A stretch of DNA of 64,000 bases from RPQJ01 sp963706535 (GCA_963706535.1 CAVPMU010000015.1:221149-285148), one strand, 5' to 3'; shown: positions 41,154-49,917, numbered from the stretch's first letter. A program made the numbers and translations. Notes: a model not told the origin generated them from the letters alone.

Positions 41154-43378
41154 AGCGCGGCGCGTCCGCCGCCCTGATGGGCATCGGCGGGCTGCTGTGG
41201 CTGTCGGCCATCCTGTTCATGGCGCAGACCGCGCAGAACTCGGCGCAGTTCAGCCGCCTGCACCCGTGGATCCTGATGATCAACGTGGCGGGGCTCGTGG
41301 TGCTGGTCGGGCTGCTCGGCGCGAAGCTCGGCGAACTGGTGCGCGACCTGCGCGGCCACGTGATCGGATCGCGGATCAAGGCGCGCATGGTGTGGGTGTT
41401 CGGCGTGCTCGCCACGTTGCCGATCCTGCTCGTGTACTTCTTCGCCGTGCAGTTCCTGAACCGCGGCATCGACAGCTGGTTCAACGTCGAGATCCGCCAG
41501 AGCCTCGACGACGCGCTGGTGCTGTCTCGCTCGGCGCTCGAGACCCGCATGCGCGAGCACCTCGCGGACACGCAGCTCGTGGCGGAGGAACTCTCCGGCA
41601 CCGCCGGGGCCATGCCGGGGCTGCTCGAGTCGCTGCGCCGGCAGGTGGGCGCCGTCGAGATCATCGTCGCCACCGAGAGTGGCGCGATCGTCGCGGTGAG
41701 CAAGGGCCTGTCGTCGGAGATCGTGCCGGATGAGGTGCCCGGCGAAGTGCTGATGCAGATGCGGCAGCGACGGCCGTTCGTCAGCCTCGAGCCGCAGGTC
41801 GAGGGCGGCTACCTGATACGCACCGCCGTGCCGCTCGGCGAATCCGTGCCCGGCCGCGGGCGACTCGCGGTGCAGGCGATCTACCCGGTCGCAGAGCGGC
41901 TGGGGGCGCTCGCGGACACGGTGCAGGCCGCCTACCAGCAGTTCGGCGAGAAGGACTATCTGCGCAAGCCGCTCAAGGCGAGCTTCATCCTGACGCTCAC
42001 GGTGGTGCTGCTGCTGTCGCTGCTCGCGGCGTGGTACGGCGCGATCTTCACGGCCCAGAGGCTGGTGCAACCCATCCAGGACCTCGTGAAGGGCACCCGC
42101 GCGGTCGCGGAGGGCGACTTCGACACGCGCCTGCCGCTCACCTCGCACGACGAGATGGGTTTCCTGGTGCACTCGTTCAACGACATGACGAAGCGCCTCC
42201 GCCGTGCCCGCGAGGACCAGCGACTGGCCCAGCAGGCCGCCGAGACCGAGCGCGCGAACCTCGCGGTCATCCTGGCGCGGCTGTCCACGGGCGTCGTGTC
42301 GCTCGAGCCCGACCTGCGCGTGCGCACCGCGAACCGGGCGGCGGGCATGATCCTGGGCGAGGACCTCGAGGCTTGCGTCGGGCGCGAAATCGGCGAGCTC
42401 GGCGAACTCGGCGACCAGGAAGGGCTGCTGCGCCAGTTCGTCGAAGCGTCGCGCGCACGGCTCGCGGCCGGGGACGTGGAATGGCGCGAGCAGTTCACCT
42501 TCCAGGCCGGCATGGGGCGGCGGGTGATCATGTGCGCCTGCACGCCGCTGCCGGGCGAGGGCGAGGCGCCCGGTGGCTTCGTGCTGGTGTTCGACGACAT
42601 CACGGTGATGCTGCAGGCGCAGCGCGAGGCCGCATGGGGAGAGGTGGCGCGGCGCCTGGCGCACGAGATCAAGAATCCGCTCACGCCGATCCGGCTCTCG
42701 GCGGAGCGCATGCGCCACAAGCTGCTGCCTTCCATGGGCGAGAAGGAGGCGCAGGTCCTCGATCGCGGCACCGAGACCATCGTGCAGCAGGTCGACGCGA
42801 TGAAGGAAATGGTCGACGCGTTCAGCGAATACGCGCGGGCGCCGCGCTTCGAGATGACGAGCCTCGACCTGAACCGGCTGGTGACGGAGGTCACGGAGCT
42901 GTACCGCGCGCAGGTGGTGGGTCGCGGCGTGCGGCTCAAGGTCGCGCTCGATCCGCGGATCGCCGCGATCGTCGCCGACCAGGGGCGGTTGCGCCAGTTG
43001 CTGCACAACCTGCTGGTGAATGCGGTCGAGGCGCTCGAGGGCCAGCCGGACGGCGAGATCGCCGTCACCACGCGGCAGTCCCAGCGCGGCGGGGACGAGG
43101 TCGTGGAAATCGAGGTCGCTGACAACGGCCCGGGATTCCAGCGCGAGCTGATCGGGCAGGTGTTCGACCCGTACGTGACGACCAAGGCCAAGGGCACGGG
43201 CCTCGGGCTCGCCATCGTGCGCAAGATCGTCGAGGAACACGGCGGGCACATCGAGGCCGATAATCGCGCTGCGGGCGGGGCCTGCATACGCATCGACCTG
43301 CCATTGAACGAATCAACCAGGGGCCAGGCCTCGCCGCGCGAGCCGCGGCGGCCGGAGCCCAGGAGAGAGCGAGCATGA
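41135..43378 (+). CDS. ntrY: NtrY-type sensor histidine kinase
   Basis: A 747-residue membrane kinase. TM segments near 15-35, 42-64, 82-104 and 280-305 with a large periplasmic part; HAMP (about 305-355, QRLVQPIQDLVKGTRAVAEGDF), PAS (about 370-490), HisKA with His510 in ARRLAHEIKNPLTPIRLSAERM, and the ATPase with DQGRLRQLLHNLLVNAVEAL (N box), ADNGPGF (G1) and GTGLGLAIV (G2). ATG 41135 preferred over the GTG 9 bases earlier. The stop overlaps the ntrX start. Partner of NtrX; nitrogen or redox signalling is known for NtrYX elsewhere. Confidence 0.93.
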   Translation: MDAASLKRGASAALMGIGGLLWLSAILFMAQTAQNSAQFSRLHPWILMINVAGLVVLVGLLGAKLGELVRDLRGHVIGSRIKARMVWVFGVLATLPILLVYFFAVQFLNRGIDSWFNVEIRQSLDDALVLSRSALETRMREHLADTQLVAEELSGTAGAMPGLLESLRRQVGAVEIIVATESGAIVAVSKGLSSEIVPDEVPGEVLMQMRQRRPFVSLEPQVEGGYLIRTAVPLGESVPGRGRLAVQAIYPVAERLGALADTVQAAYQQFGEKDYLRKPLKASFILTLTVVLLLSLLAAWYGAIFTAQRLVQPIQDLVKGTRAVAEGDFDTRLPLTSHDEMGFLVHSFNDMTKRLRRAREDQRLAQQAAETERANLAVILARLSTGVVSLEPDLRVRTANRAAGMILGEDLEACVGREIGELGELGDQEGLLRQFVEASRARLAAGDVEWREQFTFQAGMGRRVIMCACTPLPGEGEAPGGFVLVFDDITVMLQAQREAAWGEVARRLAHEIKNPLTPIRLSAERMRHKLLPSMGEKEAQVLDRGTETIVQQVDAMKEMVDAFSEYARAPRFEMTSLDLNRLVTEVTELYRAQVVGRGVRLKVALDPRIAAIVADQGRLRQLLHNLLVNAVEALEGQPDGEIAVTTRQSQRGGDEVVEIEVADNGPGFQRELIGQVFDPYVTTKAKGTGLGLAIVRKIVEEHGGHIEADNRAAGGACIRIDLPLNESTRGQASPREPRRPEPRRERA

Positions 43379-44733
43379 GCTCAGCGCGGATACTGGTCGT
43401 GGACGACGAAGCCGACATCCGGGAACTCGTCCAGGAAATCCTCACGGAGGAGGGCTACGTGGTCGAGGTGGCGGCGAACGCGGCCGAGGCGCGCCTCGCG
43501 TGCGCGAAGCAGGCGCCGGACCTCGTTCTGCTCGACATCTGGATGCCCGACACCGACGGCATCAGCCTGCTGCGCGAGTGGCAGCTGTCCCATGCGCTCG
43601 CCGCGCCGGTCGTGATGATGTCCGGCCACGGCACGGTGGAGACGGCCGTCGAGGCGACGCGGCTCGGCGCGGTCGATTACGTGGAGAAACCGCTCTCGCT
43701 CGCGAAGCTCCTGCGCACGGTGCAGAGCGCGCTCGACGAGGGGCAGCGCAGGCGCCATGCCGCGCGCACGCTCGCACCGCCGCTGGTCGCCCCGGTCGGC
43801 CGCAGCCGCCTGATGCGCGAGCTGCGCGAGCAGGTCAAGCACATGGCGCCGCACGAAGCGCCGGTGCTGGTCCTGGGCGAGGCCGGCACCGGCCGCGAGG
43901 CCTTCGCGCGCTACATCCACTCCCTTGGCCCGCGCGCCGGCGGTCCCTTCGTCACGATCGTCGCGGGCGCGCTCACCGACGGCGACCTCGAGGCCATGCT
44001 CTGCGGCTCCGAGAGGGACGGCCAGGTGCACAAGGGCCTGCTCGAGCAGGCCGAGCACGGCGTGCTGTTCATCAGCGAACTCGGCGACCTGCCGCCGGCG
44101 GCGCAACGGCTGCTGCTCGCGGCGCTCGACACCGGGACCATCCGGCGCGTTGGCGGACACGCGGGCCGGCGTTTCGACGCGCGCGTGGTCTCCTCGGCGC
44201 AGCCCGGATTCGAAGCGAGCGCCCGCGCGCCGTTCCGGCTCGACCTGCTGTCGCAGCTGAACGTGCTGACGCTGCGCGTGCCGCCGCTGCGCGAGTATGC
44301 GGAGGACGTGCCGGAGCTGCTGCGCTACTACGTGGACCGCCTGGTGGACGACGAGCGCCTGCCGTTCCGGCGTTTCGGCGTCGCGGCGCAGAATCGCCTG
44401 CGCAACTACCCGTGGCCCGGCAACATCCGCGAGCTGAAGAACCTGGTACATCGCCTGCTGATCCAGGGCGGCCCGGAGGAGATACGGCTCGAGGAGATCG
44501 AGCGCGAGATCGCCGCGAGCGCGCCGTCGGACGAGCCGCTCGTCAAGCAGGACCTGCTCGCGCTGCCGCTGCGCGAGGCGCGCGAGCATTTCGAGCGCGC
44601 CTATCTCACGCAGCAGCTGCAGCTCTGCGGTGGCAAGGTGGGCCAGCTCGCGAAGCGCGTGGGCATGGAGCGCACGCACCTGTACAGGAAACTGAGGTCG
44701 CTGGGAGTGGATTTCCGGCAGTCCGAAGACTGA
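43375..44733 (+). CDS. ntrX: NtrX-like response regulator with a degenerate AAA+ domain
   Basis: 452 residues. Receiver domain with phosphoacceptor Asp54 (LLDIWMPDTDG) and Lys105. The central sigma-54-type AAA+ domain is degraded: Walker A is GEAGTGRE (168-175) with Arg174 for the usual Lys; Walker B is GVLFISELGD (229-238) with Ser234 for the usual Asp; and the GAFTGA loop is missing (211-221 reads GSERDGQVHKG). NYPWPGNIRELKNLVHRL and a C-terminal Fis-type HTH (GGKVGQLAKRVGMERTHLYRKL) are intact. It probably binds DNA in response to NtrY but cannot act as a normal sigma-54 activator. Confidence 0.9.
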   Translation: MSSARILVVDDEADIRELVQEILTEEGYVVEVAANAAEARLACAKQAPDLVLLDIWMPDTDGISLLREWQLSHALAAPVVMMSGHGTVETAVEATRLGAVDYVEKPLSLAKLLRTVQSALDEGQRRRHAARTLAPPLVAPVGRSRLMRELREQVKHMAPHEAPVLVLGEAGTGREAFARYIHSLGPRAGGPFVTIVAGALTDGDLEAMLCGSERDGQVHKGLLEQAEHGVLFISELGDLPPAAQRLLLAALDTGTIRRVGGHAGRRFDARVVSSAQPGFEASARAPFRLDLLSQLNVLTLRVPPLREYAEDVPELLRYYVDRLVDDERLPFRRFGVAAQNRLRNYPWPGNIRELKNLVHRLLIQGGPEEIRLEEIEREIAASAPSDEPLVKQDLLALPLREAREHFERAYLTQQLQLCGGKVGQLAKRVGMERTHLYRKLRSLGVDFRQSED

Positions 44734-44735
44734 AG

Positions 44736-44834
44736 AAAGTGACTAATGACTAATGATCAGAGGGTAGTGAAGAGGCCGGCGCGCCGGCCGATCCGCCTCT
44801 TCACTACCCCCTGATCATTGATCATTAGTCACTT
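44736..44834. repeat. Heptad inverted-repeat element RE4 (between convergent ntrX and cytochrome c5 gene)
   Basis: Left arm AAGTGACTAATGACTAATG, ATCAGAGGGTAGTGAAGAGGC; right arm is its near-perfect inverse (GCCTCTTCACTACCCCCTGA, TCATTGATCATTAGTCACTT). Heptads here are TGACTAA/TGATCAA; the GGGTAGTGAAGAGG core is shared with RE2. The centre is a GC palindrome (GGCCGGCGCGCCGGCC). It starts 3 bases after the ntrX stop and could end transcripts from both sides. Confidence 0.85.
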
Positions 44835-44844
44835 GCCTGGCGGC

Positions 44845-45354
44845 TTACTTCGCCGCGGCCACCATGTATTCCACCGCATTGATCACCGACTGGTCGGACA
44901 GGTCGGTGCGGCCGCCCTTCGGGGGCATGAAGCCGCCCTTGCCCTGGAAGCCCTGCAGTGCATGGGTGTTCAGCGTCTCGCTGCCCTGCGCGATGCGGGG
45001 CGCCCAGGCCGCGACATCGCCGAACTTCGGCGCGCCGGCCACGCCCGCGCCGTGGCACGCCACGCAGGCCTGGTTGTAGACGTCCTCGCCCGCGAGGTCC
45101 GCGGCACCCGCCGCCGGGGCGGCGACCGGCGGGTTGAGCGCGGCGTTGTCCTCGCCGGCCACGGCGACCCGGGCCACGGGCGCGATGCGCCCGGTGACTT
45201 CCTGCAGGAAGACCGGGTCTTCCTGCTCGTGTACGGCGGTCGTGTTCCCGGCGATGATGCGGGACAGGATGACGAGCCCGATGGCGATCGCCACGAGCAG
45301 GCCCAGGACCAGCATGAAGGTGTCGAAGAACGTGCGGTCGTGCGATGCGCTCAC
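44845..45354 (-). CDS. Membrane-anchored cytochrome c5
   Basis: A 169-residue class-I c-type cytochrome. One N-terminal TM (about 12-34) as an uncleaved anchor, an Ala/Pro linker, then the heme site CVACH (Cys97, Cys100, His101) and the distal Met in GGFMPPKGG. The TDLSDQSVINAVEYMV ending is typical of the c5 family. Electron carrier at the periplasmic face, probably to a terminal oxidase. Convergent with ntrX through RE4. Confidence 0.9.
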   Translation of the reverse strand: MSASHDRTFFDTFMLVLGLLVAIAIGLVILSRIIAGNTTAVHEQEDPVFLQEVTGRIAPVARVAVAGEDNAALNPPVAAPAAGAADLAGEDVYNQACVACHGAGVAGAPKFGDVAAWAPRIAQGSETLNTHALQGFQGKGGFMPPKGGRTDLSDQSVINAVEYMVAAAK

Positions 45355-45454
45355 GAAGACTCCCCGGGAACAGGCGCAAGACGAGGCCGCGAAGTATAGC
45401 GTGCCGGCCTGCGGTCCGCGCCACCCCGAAATGGACGCGGCGGGGCCCCGCGGC

Positions 45455-45460
45455 TATGAT
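45455..45460 (+). promoter_or_regulatory. Candidate tRNA promoter -10 box
   Basis: TATGAT at 45455-45460 followed by a GC-rich discriminator (TCCGGCCCC), a pattern of stable-RNA promoters; the tRNA begins 29 bases later. The -35 is weak. Confidence 0.4.
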
Positions 45461-45488
45461 TCCGGCCCCTTTACCGGGCTCCCGGCGC

Positions 45489-45565
45489 GCGCCCGTAGCT
45501 CAGTTGGATAGAGTACTGCCCTCCGAAGGCAGGGGTCACAGGTTCGAATCCTGTCGGGCGCGCCA
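45489..45565 (+). tRNA. tRNA-Arg (anticodon CCG)
   Basis: A 77-base cloverleaf: acceptor GCGCCCG/CGGGCGC, D-loop AGTTGGATA, anticodon stem CTGCC/GGCAG around loop CTCCGAA (anticodon CCG, reads CGG), T-arm with GGTTCGAATCC, discriminator G and encoded CCA. It is nearly the same as known proteobacterial tRNA-Arg(CCG). Confidence 0.97.
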
Positions 45566-45570
45566 TTCCC

Positions 45571-46590
45571 TCAGGCCCGGGCGCCGGTCGCCAGCGCCGC
45601 GAACCCGACCAGCCTGCCGCCATCCTCGTCCCACAGCTTCAGTCGTGCACAGCGCAGGCTGTCGCGCAGCGTGAGCCGCGGCGCCGACTGCAGGCGCGGG
45701 TCCGACTCGAAGCACTCGCGCAGCCGGTAATTCGGCACCCGGCTCGAGAGGTGATGGATGTGGTGGTAGCCGATGTTGCCGGTGAACCAGTGCGCCACGC
45801 GAGGCAGGTCATAGAACGAGCTGCCGGCCATCGCGGCCGACCGCGCGTCCCACTCGCCCTCGCACGCCCAGTACGTGCGCTCGAACTGGTGCTGGACGTA
45901 GAACATCCACACGCCCGCCGCGCCCGCGAGCACGACGAGAGACAGCTGCACCGCGAGGACCGCCCGCCAGTCGAAGGCCCAGCAGAGCGCGGCGCCCACG
46001 ACGAGCAGCGCGAGGTCGTTCCACAGCGCGCTCGCCCATTCCCTGCGGTAGGCCAGCGGCAGGTCGAACGGGATGCGGTGCTTGACGACGAACTGGTAGA
46101 GCGGGCCGACGCCGAGCAGCACGGGCGTGCTGCGGTAGAGCCGGTAGGCGAGGCGCCCGGCCCTCGAGCGGGCCCGGTACTCGCGCACCGTCAGCGTCTC
46201 GATGTCCCCGAGGCCGCGACGGTCGAGGTTTCCGGACGTGCCGTGGTGGATCGCGTGGGTCGTCCGCCAGTAGACGAACGGGAACAGCGTCATCAGGCCG
46301 AGTGCGGCGCCGAGGAGGCGGTTCAGGCGCGCGCTGGCGAGAAACGACCCGTGGCCGCAGTCGTGCTGGATGATGAACAGGCGGATGTAGAAGCCGGCGA
46401 GCGGCAATACCAGCAGCAGCGACCAGCCGCGGCTCGACTCGAACGCAAGCACCGCGGCGAGCCACAGCGCCGCGAAGGGCAGCAGCGTATTGGCCAGCTG
46501 CCACAGCGCCCTGCCCTGCACCGGCCTCGCGTACGGCCGCACGAGTGCGCGGAGCGTTGCGGAGGAATCGGTGTGGACCTCGACGGTCAT
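45571..46590 (-). CDS. Membrane fatty acid desaturase
   Basis: A 339-residue integral membrane di-iron desaturase. Three histidine boxes: HDCGH (76-80), HAIHH (112-116) and HHIHH (276-280), with hydrophobic segments between them (about 35-50, 58-75, 93-108, 195-230). Spacing fits the acyl-lipid omega-type FAD family. Inserts a double bond into fatty acyl chains, for membrane fluidity; position unknown. It ends 5 bases after the tRNA gene on the opposite strand. Confidence 0.9.
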   Translation of the reverse strand: MTVEVHTDSSATLRALVRPYARPVQGRALWQLANTLLPFAALWLAAVLAFESSRGWSLLLVLPLAGFYIRLFIIQHDCGHGSFLASARLNRLLGAALGLMTLFPFVYWRTTHAIHHGTSGNLDRRGLGDIETLTVREYRARSRAGRLAYRLYRSTPVLLGVGPLYQFVVKHRIPFDLPLAYRREWASALWNDLALLVVGAALCWAFDWRAVLAVQLSLVVLAGAAGVWMFYVQHQFERTYWACEGEWDARSAAMAGSSFYDLPRVAHWFTGNIGYHHIHHLSSRVPNYRLRECFESDPRLQSAPRLTLRDSLRCARLKLWDEDGGRLVGFAALATGARA

Positions 46591-46606
46591 GGCCTCCCTG
46601 CGGTGA

Positions 46607-47503
46607 CTAGTTGCTCACGGCCTTCACCACGTACCCACCGGACTTCTCGTCCTTCTCGATCTCGATCAGCTTGCGCGCCTGCGCCTCCTCGAGCAACTGG
46701 CTGAAGCTGCGGAAGCCGTGGTAGGTCTCGTTGAAGCCCGGCCGCTGGCGCTTCAGTGCCTGCTTGATCATCGAACCCCAGATCTTCTCGTCCTCCTCGC
46801 GGTCCTCGGCCAGCGCCTCGATCGTGGCGAGCACGAGGTCGAAGGCCTCCTGCTTCTTCTCGTCGTCGCTCTTCGGCGTTTCCGCGGCAACGACCGCGAT
46901 CGGCTCGGCCGGGGCGGAGGTCGCCTCGCCACCGGTCGACTCGCTGGTCGCGGGTGCCCTGGCCTGGGGTGCGTGTCTTGCCGCCGGCTGCTTGGCCGGG
47001 GCCCGCCGCCTGCCGCGGCGCTGCTCCTCCTTGCGGACGAGGTCGTCGTAGTAGATGAACTCGTCGCAGTTGGCGATCAGCAGGTCGGAGGTCGAGCTCT
47101 TCACGCCGACGCCGATCACGAGCTTGTTGTTCTCGCGCAGCTTGCTCACCAGCGGCGAGAAATCCGAGTCGCCGCTCACGATCACGAAGGTGTCGACGTG
47201 CGCCTTGGTGTAGCAGAGGTCGAGCGCGTCGACGACCATGCGGATGTCGGCGGAGTTCTTGCCCGACATGCGCACGTGCGGGATCTCGATCAGCTCGAAG
47301 GAGGCCTCGTGCATCGGCCCCTTGAACTCCTTGTAGCGCTCCCAGTCGCAGTAGGCCTTCTTGACGACGATGCTGCCCTTCAGCAGCAGCTTCTCGAGCA
47401 CCTTGCCGATGTCGAAGCGCGAGTACTTGGCGTCGCGGACGCCGAGGGCGACGTTCTCGAAGTCGCAGAACACCGCGATGTTGGTGATGGTTGGTTTAGC
47501 CAT
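46607..47503 (-). CDS. NYN-domain (PIN-like) protein with OST-HTH/LOTUS domain
   Basis: A 298-residue protein. N-terminal NYN domain (about 8-155) with the acidic residues of PIN-like nucleases: AVFCDFENVA, MSGKNSADIRMVVDALDL, FVIVSGDSDFSPLV. Then a charged Ala/Pro linker (about 160-215) and a C-terminal OST-HTH/LOTUS-like winged helix (QEAFDLVLATIEAL ... GFRSFSQLLEEA). In other organisms NYN proteins cut RNA and LOTUS domains bind RNA (G-rich or RNP). Bacterial role unknown. Confidence 0.85.
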   Translation of the reverse strand: MAKPTITNIAVFCDFENVALGVRDAKYSRFDIGKVLEKLLLKGSIVVKKAYCDWERYKEFKGPMHEASFELIEIPHVRMSGKNSADIRMVVDALDLCYTKAHVDTFVIVSGDSDFSPLVSKLRENNKLVIGVGVKSSTSDLLIANCDEFIYYDDLVRKEEQRRGRRRAPAKQPAARHAPQARAPATSESTGGEATSAPAEPIAVVAAETPKSDDEKKQEAFDLVLATIEALAEDREEDEKIWGSMIKQALKRQRPGFNETYHGFRSFSQLLEEAQARKLIEIEKDEKSGGYVVKAVSN

Positions 47504-47512
47504 GGATGATTC

Positions 47513-48487
47513 TCAGAGCCAGCCCTTGCGGCGGAAATAGATGTAGGGGACGACGGCGGAGAACACCATCGCGACGAGCGCCATCGGGTAGCCCCAGAAC
47601 TTGTCGAGCTCGGGCATGTGGTGGAAGTTCATGCCGTAGATGCTCGCGACCAGGGTCGGCGGCAGGAACATCACGGCGGCGACCGAGAAGATCTTGATGA
47701 TGTTGTTCTGCTCGAGGTTGATGAGGCCGAGCACCGCGTCGAGCAGGAACTGCACCTTGCTGTTCAGGAAGCTCGCGTGGTCGGAGAGCGACTGCACGTC
47801 GCGCAGCGTGGACTTGAAGCGGCCGCGCTGGTCCTGCGAGAGGGTCACGTTGGTCGCCTGCTGCACGTACATCAGCAGCCGCTGGAAGCTCACCAGGCTC
47901 TCGCGCGCCTTCGAGATCAGGTCGCCGTTCGCGCCGATCTTCTGGATCATCGCGTGCAGGTCGCGGTTGCTCGCCGCGGCGCCGCTGGTGCGCGGAAAGA
48001 TCGTGAGCGACACGGCGTCGAGCTCGGCCTGCACCCGCTCGAGCAGGTCGGCGATGCGCTCGGTGAACGCCTCGAGCAGTCCCGCGAGCAGCGTCGAGGA
48101 GGAGGTGCATGCGGCCGGGGAACGCTCGACGTGGCTCATGAACCGGCGCACCGGTGTCGGGTCCACGTAGCGGTTGGTGATGAGGCGGTCGTTGGCCAGG
48201 ATGAAGGTGATCGCGCTCGACTCGGGGCTGGCGGAATCGAGCTTGCTGCCCACGGTGGCCGTCATGTAGACGGCGCCGTTCTCCTCGTAGAGCCGGTTCG
48301 AGGTCTCGATCTCCTTCATCTCGTCGCGCGTGGGCACGTCGACCGTGAGCAGCGACTCGACGGCCTTCTCCTCCTCCGGCGAGGGTTCGAACAGGTCGGC
48401 CCAGAGGAACTCGTCGGGGAACGGCGCCGGGGGCGCGTGCTCGACCCAGGTGTAGCCGCTGCCGGTCGGGATGAGGAGTCGAAGCAT
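47513..48487 (-). CDS. corA: CorA-family magnesium/metal ion transporter
   Basis: 324 residues. Large cytoplasmic helical funnel (coiled region 150-260), then two C-terminal TMs joined by the signature YGMNFHHMPEL (GMN, about 281-283), with a basic FRRKGWL end. A pentameric channel for Mg2+ (or Co2+/Ni2+) in the family. It starts its own unit, 9 bases ahead of the NYN gene, so they are likely co-transcribed. Confidence 0.93.
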   Translation of the reverse strand: MLRLLIPTGSGYTWVEHAPPAPFPDEFLWADLFEPSPEEEKAVESLLTVDVPTRDEMKEIETSNRLYEENGAVYMTATVGSKLDSASPESSAITFILANDRLITNRYVDPTPVRRFMSHVERSPAACTSSSTLLAGLLEAFTERIADLLERVQAELDAVSLTIFPRTSGAAASNRDLHAMIQKIGANGDLISKARESLVSFQRLLMYVQQATNVTLSQDQRGRFKSTLRDVQSLSDHASFLNSKVQFLLDAVLGLINLEQNNIIKIFSVAAVMFLPPTLVASIYGMNFHHMPELDKFWGYPMALVAMVFSAVVPYIYFRRKGWL

Positions 48488-48543
48488 GGTCGGTCGCCTT
48501 ACGGACTGGCCGACCTTTTAGCACAGACCCGGGCGCGGCGGCC

Positions 48544-49188
48544 TCAGCCGGCGGGCTGGTCCTGCGCCGCCAGGAAGGCGATGAGCTCGAAAAGCCGCGC
48601 TTCGGACCCGGCCATGCCGACGTCGGTGACGTACTTGCCGTTCACGATGAAGGTGGGCGTGCTCGTGATGCGGTAGCGGCGATTCAGGTCCAGCGCGCGC
48701 TTGAAGTTCGTGTCGACGTTGAACCCGGCATAGGCCTTGCGGTAGTCGGCCTTCGCGACGCCCTGCGAGACGAGGAACGCCTCGATCTTCTCCGGCGTGT
48801 CGAGCCGGTTGCCGCGCACGTTCATCTCGCGAAAGATCGCGCCGTGCAGCTCCGGCTTGCCGAGTTCCTCGACCGTGTAGAACAGGCGCGCGTGCGTCTG
48901 GAGCATGGGGTTCCAGGTGGCCGGCAGCTTCACCAGCTCGACGTTGGCCGGCTTGCCCTTCTTCTCCCAGGCATCGACCTTCGGCTCGATCAGGTAGCAG
49001 TGGCCGCAGGCGTACCAGAATGCCTCCACCACTTCGACCTTGCCCGGAGCCACGTTGGTGGGTTGCGCGGGCTTCAGGAGCTTGTAGTGCGTGCCGGATT
49101 GGAAATCGGCCGACGAGGCCAGCGGGCCGGCCAGCAGGAGCCCGGCCGCGACCAGGGTCCGGGCGAAATGCGAGAGATGGGTGTTCAT
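48544..49188 (-). CDS. dsbA: Thiol:disulfide interchange protein DsbA
   Basis: A periplasmic thioredoxin-fold oxidase of 214 residues. Signal peptide (about 1-27), active site CGHC (Cys61, Cys64) in AFWYACGHCYL rather than the enteric CPHC, and the cis-Pro loop ITSTPTFIVNGKYV. Start chosen at the ATG 49188 with the signal peptide; an upstream extension of the frame lacks one. Follows the cytochrome c4 gene on the same strand with 32 bases between. Confidence 0.93.
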   Translation of the reverse strand: MNTHLSHFARTLVAAGLLLAGPLASSADFQSGTHYKLLKPAQPTNVAPGKVEVVEAFWYACGHCYLIEPKVDAWEKKGKPANVELVKLPATWNPMLQTHARLFYTVEELGKPELHGAIFREMNVRGNRLDTPEKIEAFLVSQGVAKADYRKAYAGFNVDTNFKRALDLNRRYRITSTPTFIVNGKYVTDVGMAGSEARLFELIAFLAAQDQPAG

Positions 49189-49220
49189 GCGCCGTTCAGA
49201 CCAGCGCGCGTCGCCCGGGT

Positions 49221-49832
49221 TCAACGCAGGCCCTGGACATAAGACGCCACGGCGTCGATCTCGTCCTCGGACAGGGTCGCCGCGACGTTGCGCATCATCT
49301 GGTTCGGGTCGGAACTGCGGGCACCGGTCTTGTAGGCGCGCAGCTGCGCCGCGACGTAGGTGGCGTGCTGGCCCTGGATGGACGGGTACGACGCGGGGGC
49401 ATTGCCGCGGCCGGCCGGGCCATGGCAGCCGGCGCAGGCCATGACCGCGGCCTCTGGCTTGCCGGAACGGTAGACACGCTGGCCGAGCTTGAGTCTGGAG
49501 GGCTCGGTCTCGCCGCCGCGCGCCGCCTGCGACGAGAAGTACGCCGCGAGGTCCGCCATGTCCTCGTCGGACAGGATCATCGCCATCGGGGACATCAGCG
49601 GATTCTGGCGGCTGCCGGCCTTGAACGCCTCGAGCTGGGTGAGGATGTAGGTCTCGTGCTGGCCGGCGATGGTGGGCCACTCCGGGTTCACGCTGTTGCC
49701 ATCCATGCCATGGCATGCGGAGCAGGTCGCGGCCTTGGCCTGGCCTGCCTCCTTCGAGCCTGCGGCGAGCGCGGGCGCACTCCAGCCGAGGACGGCCACC
49801 ACGGACAGGGCGGCGACGAGCTTCGCGGTCAT
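49221..49832 (-). CDS. Diheme cytochrome c4
   Basis: 203 residues. Signal peptide ending AALA-AG, then two homologous class-I cytochrome domains with heme sites CSACH (Cys37, Cys40, His41) and CAGCH (Cys133, Cys136, His137), each with a distal Met (MSPMA, PNQMMRNVA). Periplasmic electron carrier to cbb3 or aa3 oxidases. ATG 49832 chosen because it begins the signal peptide and has a GGAG site. Divergent from engB, the usual arrangement in gammaproteobacteria. Confidence 0.93.
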   Translation of the reverse strand: MTAKLVAALSVVAVLGWSAPALAAGSKEAGQAKAATCSACHGMDGNSVNPEWPTIAGQHETYILTQLEAFKAGSRQNPLMSPMAMILSDEDMADLAAYFSSQAARGGETEPSRLKLGQRVYRSGKPEAAVMACAGCHGPAGRGNAPASYPSIQGQHATYVAAQLRAYKTGARSSDPNQMMRNVAATLSEDEIDAVASYVQGLR

Positions 49833-49917
49833 GGCTTGGCACTCCGAACAAAAAGAGGGCGGGAAACCGCTGAATTGTACACTAGCGGCCCTCCTCAACG
49901 TCCCCCCGGCCCAGCCC

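Noticed and set aside
40937..43249. 770-residue minus-strand ORF opposite ntrY
   Set aside because: His/Arg/Leu-rich shadow of the kinase gene with no recognisable fold.
44736..44834. RE4 considered as an insertion-sequence end pair
   Set aside because: No transposase or target duplication within the 99 bases; it shares the core of the other heptad elements.
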